Below are positions 7,236 through 14,121 of a stretch of 14,238 bases of DNA, in pieces. The position numbers and the translations under genes were made by a program. Every line of letters starts with the position of its first letter. The stretch's first letter is position 1. A model generated the notes under the pieces. The model was not told where the DNA came from and did no database searches. It saw only the letters and a program-made list of their open reading frames with translations. Source of the DNA: Desulfovibrio sp. Dsv1 (GTDB lineage Bacteria; Desulfobacterota; Desulfovibrionia; Desulfovibrionales; Desulfovibrionaceae); the NCBI GenBank assembly GCA_000403945.1, contig APFI01000085.1, forward strand, positions 1-14,238, read 5' to 3'.

Positions 7236-7841
7236 ATGAAAGCACACGGCAAACAAAAACGGATGCGGATTTATTTCACCGGCGTGGGCGGACAGGGAAC
7301 CCTGACCGCCACCACCCTGCTGGCGCGGACGGCTCTTCAGGCCGGTCTGCACGTGGTGGCCGGAGAAGTGCACGGCATGGCCCAGCGCGGCGGTGTGGTG
7401 GAATCCGTGCTGCTGCTGGGCGGCTGGCGCTCGCCCAAGTTGGATTTCGGCGAAGCCGACCTGCTGCTGGGTTTCGAGCCTCTGGAAACCCTGCGCGGCC
7501 TGCCCTATCTGCGGCCCGGCGGCGCAGTTTTTTCCAGCAGAGATCCCCTGCCGCCGGTGAGCGTCTCTCTGGGGCAGGTCAGTTATCCGGATATGGCCCA
7601 TATTGAGGAACAGACCCGGATGGTGGCCGGGCAGTGCCGCTTCATCCCCTGCCGCGAGCTGGGGGGGCAGGCCGGTTCGGTCCAGAGCGGCAATACCGTG
7701 CTGCTGAGCGCAGTCTGCGCCTCGGGTGTATTGCCTTTCGGCGTGGATGCCCTGGAAGCGGCCATCAAAAAATATCTGCCCGCCAAGTTGCATAAATCCA
7801 ATCTCAAGGCCTTGGAACTGGGCAAGAAGGTAGCGGCGTAA
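7236..7841 (+). CDS. iorB: Indolepyruvate ferredoxin oxidoreductase, beta subunit
   Basis: IorB is the gamma-type 2-oxoacid oxidoreductase subunit that completes IorA. The 201-residue length is normal. The glycine-rich GVGGQGTLTATTLLA (from residue 16) is the family hallmark, followed by EVHGMAQRGGVVESVL, which lines the active site, and ADLLLGFEPLETLR. The ATG at 7236 is preceded only by a weak GAGTGA. An internal ATG at 7263 (MRIYFTG) would also give a full catalytic domain but has no better site, so the longer start is kept with some doubt. It is the last gene of the rightward unit and runs into a strong terminator. Confidence 0.93.
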   Translation: MKAHGKQKRMRIYFTGVGGQGTLTATTLLARTALQAGLHVVAGEVHGMAQRGGVVESVLLLGGWRSPKLDFGEADLLLGFEPLETLRGLPYLRPGGAVFSSRDPLPPVSVSLGQVSYPDMAHIEEQTRMVAGQCRFIPCRELGGQAGSVQSGNTVLLSAVCASGVLPFGVDALEAAIKKYLPAKLHKSNLKALELGKKVAA

Positions 7842-7877
7842 CACCGTCGGCTTCATGACGGTCAATTCCGAAAACAG

Positions 7878-7914
7878 ACAGCCCGCTGTGGAAAAACCTA
7901 CGGCGGGCTGTTTT
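7878..7914. terminator. Bidirectional terminator between iorB and cheZ
   Basis: The arms ACAGCCCGC (7878-7886) and GCGGGCTGT (7903-7911) pair perfectly over 9 bp, followed on the + strand by TTTT and on the minus strand by TGTTTTC after a short spacer. It sits in the 97-bp gap between the convergent genes iorB and cheZ and can serve both. Confidence 0.85.
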
Positions 7915-7938
7915 AGTTCTGGGCGGAACCGGAGCGGA

Positions 7939-8577
7939 TCACATGCCCAGCTGGGCCAGCATGTCGTCAATGGCGCTCTGGGAGACGCCATCCTTGTCCG
8001 GTCCCTTGAGTTCGGAGGAAACCTTGCGGTTCTGGCGGAAATCCTCCACAGCCTTGCGCGCTTCGTCCTGAAGGGCCTGCGCGTCTTTGGCCGGGTCTTT
8101 TTCCGCGCCCTCCATGATCAGGCCTGAGGAGACATAGAGTTCCACCACGCTGCTTTTGATCTTGTTCAGGGCCGCGACCACCCGTTTGATCCGCTGGCCC
8201 GTGATGTCCTGAAAGCTCAGGGCGGTCAGCAGGCTGGTGAGATCGTCGCCCAACTGGTTGTTGATTTCGGACAGGCGGTGCTTCTGGCTTTCCGTGACCG
8301 CGCCTTCACGCACGGCGGCCAGCAATTCCGCGCTTTCGGCTTGGAGATCCAAGTGTTTTTCCACTATTTCCATAATGCTCATGGTGGCCGTTTCCGTGGC
8401 TTTGAGCACTTCGCCCAACTGATCCGAGGCTTCGTGGAACAGGGCGTCCGTGTCGGGCACGGGCGTGGCCTGATCGCTGGAGGCCGTGGAAATTTGCTGA
8501 TAAATATCCTTCAACCCCTGACGCATCTTCGTGCTCAGTTGCTTGTATACGGCTGACTCGTCGTGCTGCTCCGCCAT
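7939..8577 (-). CDS. cheZ: CheZ-type phosphatase of CheY-P
   Basis: CheZ dephosphorylates the chemotaxis response regulator CheY and so ends the motor-switching signal. The 212-residue helical protein has the catalytic helix motif SFQDITGQRIKRV at 121-133, giving Asp124 and Gln128 in the positions of the known catalytic Asp/Gln pair. It ends in an acidic amphipathic peptide, SAIDDMLAQLGM (201-212), matching the CheY-binding tail of enterobacterial CheZ. The start at 8577 is chosen for GGGGAG just upstream; the frame is open to 8628 without such a site. It is downstream of cpoB by 70 bp, with a possible own promoter in that gap. No other che or flagellar gene is in the window. Confidence 0.85.
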   Translation of the reverse strand: MAEQHDESAVYKQLSTKMRQGLKDIYQQISTASSDQATPVPDTDALFHEASDQLGEVLKATETATMSIMEIVEKHLDLQAESAELLAAVREGAVTESQKHRLSEINNQLGDDLTSLLTALSFQDITGQRIKRVVAALNKIKSSVVELYVSSGLIMEGAEKDPAKDAQALQDEARKAVEDFRQNRKVSSELKGPDKDGVSQSAIDDMLAQLGM

Positions 8578-8610
8578 CCCGCTCCCCTTTTCCGGTTTTA
8601 ATTCCCTGAC

Positions 8611-8639
8611 ATTGTACTGCTGCCACATTAACCAGTTGA
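8611..8639 (-). promoter_or_regulatory. Possible sigma-70 promoter for cheZ
   Basis: Read on the minus strand, a good -10 TACAAT (8611-8616) is preceded at 17 bp by TCAACT (8634-8639), a poor -35. It lies between the cpoB stop and the cheZ ribosome-binding site, so cheZ may be partly independent of the ileS operon. Confidence 0.35.
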
Positions 8640-8647
8640 AATCGTTC

Positions 8648-9622
8648 TTACTTGTTGGTCTTCAGAAAGCTCTTGGCCCGCGCTGCTTCCGGCGAGTTGG
8701 GGAACATCTTGATCAGTTCCTGCATCCGGGCTTTGGCTGCGGCGGCACCCTGATTCAGCTTGCTGAAGCTGATGCCTTGCTTTAGGTATGCGCCAGGCGC
8801 GCGCGAAGACTTGGAATATTTTTTGATCACCGTGTCATAGGCTAGGGCCGCGTCCGCGAACTGGTTGCGCTGGAAGTAGCATTCCGCCAGATAATACTGG
8901 GCTTCCGGGGCTAGGTTGTGGTCCTTGTAGTTTTTCAGAAAGTCCGTGAAGGAGCGCTGGGCTTCCTCATACTTGCGGGCGTTGTAGGCATTGACGCCGG
9001 CATCGAAGAGCGCCAGAGAAATGTCTTTTTGTGGGGCCTGCGCCACGGGCTGTGGCGAAGGCTGCCCCCAAGTGCTGGCGGCGGGAGCTTGGACCGGCTG
9101 GGTCTGCCCGGCTGCGCCGTTCTGATAGGGCTGGGTGCCTTCGGGCACGGCGGCCGCGTAGCCGGGGCTGCCCGCAGGCATGCCGCCCTGGGCGGACTGG
9201 CCGTAGCCGGTGCCACCGGACATACCGGACATGGGCACGATTTGGGGCGCGGCCATCGGAGCTGACGCCGGTGCGGCGGGCAGCTGGTCGCCCAGATTAA
9301 GATTCAGGGCCATGCTGGTTTCCACTTGGCGCAGGGCCGCGTCATGCCTGTTGACGCGTTCCACCAGGGCGCGCGCGCCGCCCACGTTCTGCAGGTCGTC
9401 CATCTGGCCCTTGAGGACGTTCAGCTCCTGCCGTATGGCCTGAAGTTGATTCCAGGCGTCGGCCTGGGCGGGTTGCAATTGTTTGAGCTGCATGTCGTGC
9501 TGCTGTACCTGCTGCTCCAGGTTCAGGGTACCGCTGCCGCCGGAGCCGCTCTGCACGCAGGCGCCCAGCAGCAGGACGGCGCAAGTTAGGAGAAGAAGAT
9601 GGGAAGAACGGAATTTGTTCAT
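8648..9622 (-). CDS. cpoB: CpoB/YbgF-like TPR lipoprotein of the Tol-Pal cell-division system
   Basis: CpoB (YbgF) is a periplasmic factor that coordinates Tol-Pal action with peptidoglycan synthesis during division. The 324-residue product has a positively charged N terminus and the lipobox LLGAC at 18-22, so Cys22 should be lipidated. A coiled-coil trimerisation region follows (about 33-105, rich in Gln and Leu), then a low-complexity Pro/Gly/Ala/Gln linker (about 110-200) and three C-terminal TPR units (about 205-320; FDAGVNAYNARKYEEAQRSF, AQYYLAECYFQRNQFADAAL, AYLKQGISFSKLNQGAAAA). The lipobox differs from the enterobacterial protein, which is secreted rather than lipidated. GAGG lies six bases before the ATG. 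No tol or pal gene is nearby, so the exact role is inferred. Confidence 0.85.
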   Translation of the reverse strand: MNKFRSSHLLLLTCAVLLLGACVQSGSGGSGTLNLEQQVQQHDMQLKQLQPAQADAWNQLQAIRQELNVLKGQMDDLQNVGGARALVERVNRHDAALRQVETSMALNLNLGDQLPAAPASAPMAAPQIVPMSGMSGGTGYGQSAQGGMPAGSPGYAAAVPEGTQPYQNGAAGQTQPVQAPAASTWGQPSPQPVAQAPQKDISLALFDAGVNAYNARKYEEAQRSFTDFLKNYKDHNLAPEAQYYLAECYFQRNQFADAALAYDTVIKKYSKSSRAPGAYLKQGISFSKLNQGAAAAKARMQELIKMFPNSPEAARAKSFLKTNK

Positions 9623-9634
9623 ATGAGCCTCGTT

Positions 9635-9841
9635 TCAGCGTTGAATTTTTCCCCGGGCCTTGGTGCGGCCCGTAAAGATATAAATGATACTGCCCAGTAC
9701 CGGCAGAAAGACCACCAGTGCCAGCCAAAGCGCTCGTTGCTGGGGCGTTTCGAATTCATGATCCCAGATGTGCCAGATGCTCCAGAAGCTGGGAAGCATG
9801 GGAATCAACGCCGCCAACGGATGCCACCAGGCAAAGGTCAT
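9635..9841 (-). CDS. Small PLDc_N-domain membrane protein
   Basis: A 68-residue protein with two hydrophobic helices (about 4-25 and 41-60), a conserved aromatic segment PSFWSIWHIWDHEF, and the closing pattern LVVFLPVLGSIIYIFTGRTK. That pattern is typical of the PLDc_N domain found at the N terminus of cardiolipin synthases and as free-standing small proteins. No phospholipase catalytic domain is attached, so it cannot be an enzyme by itself. Its ATG overlaps the lspA stop (ATGA), with GGGAGAAAAGG as the ribosome-binding region, so it should be translated by coupling with lspA. cpoB starts 12 bp downstream. The function of free-standing PLDc_N proteins is not known. Confidence 0.8.
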   Translation of the reverse strand: MTFAWWHPLAALIPMLPSFWSIWHIWDHEFETPQQRALWLALVVFLPVLGSIIYIFTGRTKARGKIQR

Positions 9842-10368
9842 GCCTTTTCTCCCTTGCCGGACGTTCCGTGCCGGGGCGCGCCGCCCCGTGCGTCTTCCGG
9901 CGGTTTGCGCCAGATCACCAGACAGGCCAGAAAAGCGCCGATGCAAATGGCCGTATCCGCCACGTTGAAGGCGGGCCAGTGCCAGTCGTCCCAGTAAAAA
10001 TCCAGAAAATCCACCACGGCCCGGAAGCGCAGGCGGTCCATCAGGTTGCCCAAGGCGCCGCCCAGCACCAGGCCCAGACCAGCGAACAGCCAAGGGTCAT
10101 GGCGCGAGCCGCGCACCAGGGCGATGATGGCCCAAGCGGCCACCACCGTGGCCGCCAGAAAAAGCCAGAACTGCCATTCGATGTCCGAGCGGTTCAGAAA
10201 ACCGAAGGCCGCCCCCCGGTTGCGGATGTTGATCAGGTCGAAAAAACCGGGAATCACCACCACGGGCCGGTGCTCAGGAATGGCAGCCATGACCCGCCAT
10301 TTGCTGAGCTGGTCCAGCACAAAGGCCAGCGCGGCCAAGCCGCCCAGAATCCGGTAACGCCGTTTCAT
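9838..10368 (-). CDS. lspA: Lipoprotein signal peptidase II
   Basis: LspA removes the signal peptide from diacylglyceryl-modified prolipoproteins in the inner membrane. The 176-residue protein has four hydrophobic segments (about 6-24, 65-85, 93-110, 136-154) and the conserved blocks DQLSK (19-23), NIRNRGAAFGF (47-57), GGALGNLMDR (103-112), VVDFLDFYW and PAFNVADTAI. By comparison with the characterised enzyme the catalytic aspartates should be Asp120 and Asp138. The C terminus carries a basic, Gly-rich cytoplasmic tail of about 22 residues. Its start overlaps the ileS stop by 4 bp (ATGA). ileS-lspA is a widespread pair, and a predicted substrate, CpoB, is encoded two genes downstream. Confidence 0.96.
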   Translation of the reverse strand: MKRRYRILGGLAALAFVLDQLSKWRVMAAIPEHRPVVVIPGFFDLINIRNRGAAFGFLNRSDIEWQFWLFLAATVVAAWAIIALVRGSRHDPWLFAGLGLVLGGALGNLMDRLRFRAVVDFLDFYWDDWHWPAFNVADTAICIGAFLACLVIWRKPPEDARGGAPRHGTSGKGEKA

Positions 10369-13208
10369 CCAGCCACGCGTCCTTCGGAATCCTCAAGGGC
10401 CAAGTCTTTGAGCACCGCCGCGCAGCGCGGGCAAAGGGTGGGATGGGCCGGGTCCGCGCCCAACTCCGTGCTGTAGATCCAGCAGCGTTCGCATTTTTCG
10501 CCGCGGGCCTTTTCCACGCTGATGGCCAAGCCGGAAACCTCACTGTCGCTGTAGGCGTCCCACGGGGCGCCGGCCAAGGGGGCCAGTTTCAGCTGCGAGA
10601 CGATGCAGACCGCGCGCAGGTCGGTGCGTAGGCCTTCCAGGCGTTCGCGCAGTTCGTCGGCCAGATGGAGCGTGACCCGCGTATCCAAGGAATGGCCCAC
10701 CACGCCGTCGCGGCGCAGGGGTTCAATGGCTCTGGTCACCGCACCGCGCATGGCCAGCAGCACGTTCCAGTCGTCGCGCCGGCCGTCGGGCAGCAGAAAT
10801 TCCTCACCGGACACGGACTGCAGGGCGAAGACCGTGGACTCGGGGCCGCGCAGGTCCACAGGCAGATGGCTGAAGATTTCCTCGGCCGTGAAGGAAAGCA
10901 CCGGGGCCACATCACGCAGCAGCATGCGCAGAATGTGCCAGAGGGCCGTCTGGGCCGAGCGGCGTTCCGGGCTGTCCGAGCCGGAGGCATAGAGGCGGTC
11001 CTTGAGAATGTCCAGATAGACCGAGGAAAGATCCGTGACGCAGTAATTGTGCAGGCTGTGATAGACCTTGTGGAATTCGAAGTCCGTGTAGGCCTGCTGC
11101 ACGCGTTCGTGTACGCGCGCGGCCACGTCTAGGGCGAAACGGTCCAAGGGCAGCAACTGTTCCGGGAGCAGCAGGTCGGCCTTGGTCAGGCTGTCGATAT
11201 TGCCCAAGATGAAGCGGCAGGTGTTGCGGATGCGGCGATAGGCGTCCACCAGGCGGCCGAGGATCTGGTCCGAAATGCGGATGTCCTCGCGGTATTCCAC
11301 GGAGGAAACCCAGAGGCGCACGATTTCGGCCCCAAATTTGTCGATCAGTTCTTGTGGGGCGATGACGTTGCCGATGGATTTGGACATCTTGCGTCCCTCG
11401 CCGTCCACCACGTAGCCGTGAGTCAGCACCGAGCGGTAGGGAGGACGCCCGTGCGTGCCCTCGGACACCAGCAGGGAGCTGTGGAACCATCCGCGATGCT
11501 GGTCCGAGCCTTCCAGATAAAGGTCCGCCGGGTAGGAGAGCTCGGGCCGTGCTTCCAGCACCGCCGCGAAACTGGTGCCGGAGTCGAACCAGACATCCAG
11601 AATGTCACTTTCCTTTTTCCAGTGGTTGCCGCAGCAGTGCGGGCACTTCAGGCCCTCAGGCACGATCTTGTCCAGATCCGTCTCATACCAGTAGTCGCAG
11701 CCTGTGGGATATTTGGCGAAGCGGTCGCAGATCTTGCGCATCCAAGCGGGATCGTTCCAGGCTTCGCCGCAGTCCTCGCAACGAAGGGCCAGGATGGGCA
11801 CGCCCCACTGGCGCTGGCGCGAAATGCACCAGTCCGGCCGGGATTCGATCATGTTGTAAATGCGGTCCCGGCCCCAAGCCGGGATCCATTCCACGTCCTT
11901 GTTGATGCTTTCCAGCGCTCGCGCGCGCAGGTCGTTTTTCTCCATGCTGATGAACCACTGGGTGGTGGCCCGGAAGATCACCGGATTTTTGCAGCGCCAG
12001 CAGTGCGGATAGGAGTGCCGGATCTTGCCTTCCTGAAGCAGTGCGCCTTTTTTCTTGAGCTTTTCAATGACCTTGGGATTGGCTTCCGTGACCGTGAGCC
12101 CGGCGAAGAACTCCACTGTGGGCAGAAAGCGGCCCGCGTCGTCCAAGGGAGAGTAGATGTCCAAGCCGTACTTGAGACCCACTTCGTAGTCCTCGCGGCC
12201 GTGGCCCGGCGCGGTGTGCACACAGCCGGTACCCGTGTCCAGGGTCACATGCAGGCCCAGGGTCAGGGGCGACTGACGGTCATAGAAGGTGTGGCGGGCC
12301 GCCAAGCCTTCGAGTTGCGCGCCCGTGGCCCGGCCCAGAATTTTGGGATCGCTCCAGCCGAACAGGGCGGCGCAGGGCGCGAGGCGTTCCTCGGCCAGCA
12401 GGTATTGTGCGCCGTCGGCTTCCACCAGCACGTAGATGAATTCCGGGTGCAGGCAGACGGCCATATTGTCCGGCAGGGTCCAAGGCGTGGTGGTCCATAT
12501 GGCCGCATAGGCGCGGGAAGGATCGGCCTGCGGGAAAACCTTGCTCAGGCCCGCGTCGGACAGGGGAAAGCGTACGTAAATGGAGGGCGAGGTATGGTCG
12601 TAATATTCCACCTCGGCTTCGGCCAGAGCCGTGTGGCAGGAACAGCACCAGTAAATGGGCTTTTTGGCGCGGATGACATTGCCTTTTTCCACAAAGTCGG
12701 CCAGCTCGCGCGCTGTGGTGGCCTCATAGGCGGGCGTCATGCTCATGTAGGGATTGTCCCAGTCCCCGAGCACTCCCAACCGCTTGAATTCCTTGCGCTG
12801 GACGTCGATCCACTTGGCCGCGTAGTCGCGGCAGAGCTTGCGCACCACATGGGCGGGCAGTTCTTTTTTCTTTTCCTTGAGCTCCTGTTCCACCTTGTGC
12901 TCAATAGGCAGGCCGTGGCAGTCCCAGCCGGGCACGTAGCGCGTGGCAAAGCCCTGCATGTTGCGCGATTTGACCACAATGTCCTTGAGAATTTTGTTCA
13001 GCGCCGTGCCCATGTGAATATGCCCGTTGGCGTAGGGCGGACCGTCGTGCAGCACATAGGAACCCCGGCTGCCCGAGGCGTCGACCATGGCTTCGCGAGC
13101 GTGGATCTGATCCCATTTTTTGAGCGTTTCCGGCTCACGTTGCGCCAGATTGGCCTTCATGGGAAAGGCGGTTTGCGGAAGATTGAGGGTTTTTTTGTAG
13201 TCACTCAT
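10365..13208 (-). CDS. ileS: Isoleucyl-tRNA synthetase
   Basis: IleS charges tRNA(Ile) and proofreads misactivated valine. The 947-residue protein is a full-length class I enzyme. The HIGH-type motif is present as HMGT (65-68) in PPYANGHIHMGTALNKILKD, and KMSKS is at 607-611. An editing (CP1) domain lies between them, with the TTTPWTLPDN signature. The C-terminal zinc site is intact: CERC at 906-909 and CPRC at 926-929, the form expected of the bacterial type. The start at 13208 (MSDYKKTLNLPQ) follows GGGAG by six bases. The frame is open to 13301, but that extension covers the promoter region and is not coding. It heads the operon ileS-lspA-PLDc_N-cpoB-cheZ. The leader is too short for a T-box. 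Confidence 0.97.
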   Translation of the reverse strand: MSDYKKTLNLPQTAFPMKANLAQREPETLKKWDQIHAREAMVDASGSRGSYVLHDGPPYANGHIHMGTALNKILKDIVVKSRNMQGFATRYVPGWDCHGLPIEHKVEQELKEKKKELPAHVVRKLCRDYAAKWIDVQRKEFKRLGVLGDWDNPYMSMTPAYEATTARELADFVEKGNVIRAKKPIYWCCSCHTALAEAEVEYYDHTSPSIYVRFPLSDAGLSKVFPQADPSRAYAAIWTTTPWTLPDNMAVCLHPEFIYVLVEADGAQYLLAEERLAPCAALFGWSDPKILGRATGAQLEGLAARHTFYDRQSPLTLGLHVTLDTGTGCVHTAPGHGREDYEVGLKYGLDIYSPLDDAGRFLPTVEFFAGLTVTEANPKVIEKLKKKGALLQEGKIRHSYPHCWRCKNPVIFRATTQWFISMEKNDLRARALESINKDVEWIPAWGRDRIYNMIESRPDWCISRQRQWGVPILALRCEDCGEAWNDPAWMRKICDRFAKYPTGCDYWYETDLDKIVPEGLKCPHCCGNHWKKESDILDVWFDSGTSFAAVLEARPELSYPADLYLEGSDQHRGWFHSSLLVSEGTHGRPPYRSVLTHGYVVDGEGRKMSKSIGNVIAPQELIDKFGAEIVRLWVSSVEYREDIRISDQILGRLVDAYRRIRNTCRFILGNIDSLTKADLLLPEQLLPLDRFALDVAARVHERVQQAYTDFEFHKVYHSLHNYCVTDLSSVYLDILKDRLYASGSDSPERRSAQTALWHILRMLLRDVAPVLSFTAEEIFSHLPVDLRGPESTVFALQSVSGEEFLLPDGRRDDWNVLLAMRGAVTRAIEPLRRDGVVGHSLDTRVTLHLADELRERLEGLRTDLRAVCIVSQLKLAPLAGAPWDAYSDSEVSGLAISVEKARGEKCERCWIYSTELGADPAHPTLCPRCAAVLKDLALEDSEGRVAG

Positions 13209-13268
13209 GCTAGCTCCCAGCGGCTGTGTCCGGCCTGTGGACCGGAAGTGGTGCGGGCGAAAAAAGCA

Positions 13269-13297
13269 GTCTAGCGTGGGCAAAGAGCGGTGTAAAG
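13269..13297 (-). promoter_or_regulatory. Sigma-70 promoter of the ileS operon
   Basis: On the minus strand, -35 TTTACA (13292-13297) and -10 TAGACT (13269-13274) are separated by exactly 17 bp. Transcription would start near 13262, giving a leader of about 50 bases with a small hairpin (CCGG arms, 13231-13246). The -35 sits immediately next to the palindrome that ends the hypC unit. Confidence 0.6.
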
Positions 13298-13298
13298 T

Positions 13299-13330
13299 CA
13301 AGAAGGCCGCAGCGCTGCGGCCTTCTTGAA
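13299..13330 (-). terminator. Perfect 32-bp palindrome, terminator of hypC
   Basis: Arms TCAAGAAGGCCGCAGC and its exact complement meet with no unpaired spacer, so the RNA would fold into a very stable hairpin. On the minus strand it lies 50 bp after the hypC stop and is followed by CTTTAC, a short U-rich tail. It probably ends hypC transcription. An alternative is a protein-binding operator, since it also abuts the ileS promoter. Confidence 0.7.
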
Positions 13331-13380
13331 GACATATTTCGTCTGCATTGCGTCACTATGGAACACATAGAGATCCATCA

Positions 13381-13632
13381 TCAGAACGGGGCAGGCGTGC
13401 CCTCCATGGCTTCGGCCAGCTCGCGCAGGGCCGCGAGGCTGTCCCGCGCCTCCTGGGGCGACAAAATGTGCAGGGCGAACCCGGCGTGAACAATGACATA
13501 ATCGCCGATCTGCGGCGGTTCGGGCAATAGCATCATGGATGCGGTCAGAAAGGTCTGGCTTTCGCCCACGCGCACGCGGGCCATGCCTTCTTCCTGAAGT
13601 TCCACGATCTGGGCGGGAATGGCTAGACACAT
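13381..13632 (-). CDS. hypC: [NiFe]-hydrogenase maturation chaperone HypC
   Basis: HypC works with HypD to assemble the Fe(CN)2CO unit and deliver it to the large subunit of [NiFe] hydrogenases. The 83-residue protein begins MCLAIPAQIVEL, with the essential Cys2 exposed after removal of Met1, and has the beta-barrel core block IGDYVIVHAGFALHIL typical of the family. The C-terminal helix (EARDSLAALRELAEAM) is also normal. GAGG lies about eight bases before the ATG. It is transcribed alone: a promoter lies upstream and a palindromic terminator downstream, and no hypD, hypE or hydrogenase gene is in the window, although hyp genes are often clustered. Confidence 0.95.
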   Translation of the reverse strand: MCLAIPAQIVELQEEGMARVRVGESQTFLTASMMLLPEPPQIGDYVIVHAGFALHILSPQEARDSLAALRELAEAMEGTPAPF

Positions 13633-13664
13633 GCTGGAAGCCTCACTGCACCGAAGGTAAGCAT

Positions 13665-13787
13665 TCAGGGCTGAACGGCAAGGCGTGCGGCGCGCTGCCG
13701 GGAATCTTTCGCCTTGGAGAAATCAAGCATAGCAGGGCCGGTACCGTGAGGCAAGGGTGGAACGTCGCCGGGAGCCTCTTGCTTCAT
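13665..13787 (-). CDS. Possible 40-residue small ORF upstream of hypC
   Basis: On the minus strand AGGAGG is followed after ten bases by an ATG (13787) and a 40-codon frame, beginning MKQEAPGDVPPLPHGTGPAM, ending at TGA 13665-13667, 32 bp before hypC. It has no membrane helix or recognisable domain. The predicted hypC promoter (13726-13754) lies inside it, which argues against a conventional gene. It could be a leader peptide from an upstream promoter, a gene remnant, or chance. It is listed because the ribosome-binding site is strong. Confidence 0.25.
   Translation of the reverse strand: MKQEAPGDVPPLPHGTGPAMLDFSKAKDSRQRAARLAVQP
13726..13754 (-). promoter_or_regulatory. Sigma-70-like promoter of hypC
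   Basis: On the minus strand, -35 TTGCCT (13749-13754) and -10 TATGCT (13726-13731) are separated by 17 bp, each matching the consensus at four of six positions. Transcription would begin near 13719, leaving a leader of about 87 bases before hypC. I found no sigma-54 (GG-N10-GC) site, which some hydrogenase accessory genes use. Confidence 0.5.
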
Positions 13788-14121
13788 CTTTTGCCGACCT
13801 CCTATTTGTCGAGGTTATCCGCCAAAACCAGCCTTTTCGACGCTGGCGGCGTCATCCGGCGTTTTTTGTTGCACGCGTACTTGAGTACATCTCTGCTCTC
13901 GATGCCCGTAAGCACGCCGTTCGCTAATGGGTACGACCCTTGCATGCCATCTTCCGGTCAGTTTCCGCGCAAAAAGCGCCATTTTTCTTGCCAGCACCGG
14001 AAAATTTTATTTTTTAGGATTTTCCCGACACCTCGCTATCCACCTGCGCTTCGCTCTGGCGGAGCAAAGATGGCTTTGCCCCTTTTTGTTTGCTCCGGGC
14101 TATCAGGTCAATAATTACATT
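13788..14121. other. Structured gene-free region between hypC and the insertion sequence
   Basis: No convincing gene lies here, although frames on both strands stay open for 60 codons or more. It is rich in inverted repeats: GTACT/AGTAC at 13877-13888, GCGC-aaaaa-GCGC followed by CATTTTT around 13967-13988, GGAAAAT/ATTTTCC at 13999-14025 around a T-rich loop, and GGAGCAAA/TTTGCTCC at 14061-14096. A terminator-like hairpin at 13840-13867 is given separately. The density of hairpins suggests a non-coding RNA, a decayed leader region or a repeated intergenic element. I do not recognise a riboswitch. Confidence 0.5.
13840..13867 (+). terminator. Terminator-like hairpin with T6 tail
   Basis: On the + strand ACGCTGG (13840-13846) pairs with CCGGCGT (13856-13862), with one G-T wobble, and runs into six T residues (13862-13867). 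No gene on the + strand leads into it, so it would end an unannotated RNA or be a relic. The left arm can instead pair with CCAGC at 13829-13833, which would prevent the terminator from forming. Confidence 0.5.

Noticed and set aside
6412..7991. Long minus-strand frames opposite iorA and iorB
   Set aside because: Antisense shadows. iorA and iorB have full-length family motifs on the + strand.
11352..13274. 640-codon + strand frame opposite ileS
   Set aside because: Antisense shadow of a complete IleS; no family resemblance and no ribosome-binding site.
13209..13301. 31-residue N-terminal extension of IleS
   Set aside because: It covers the predicted -10 and -35 sites, while GGGAG precedes the ATG at 13208, where the family sequence begins.
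13815..13997. 60-codon minus-strand frame
   Set aside because: It lacks a good ribosome-binding site and overlaps the hairpin-rich region. Open frames occur on both strands here, as expected of a G+C-rich non-coding stretch.
13539..14114. 191-codon + strand frame across hypC and the region upstream of it
   Set aside because: It starts antisense to hypC and crosses several hairpins and a terminator-like T run; no domain is visible.
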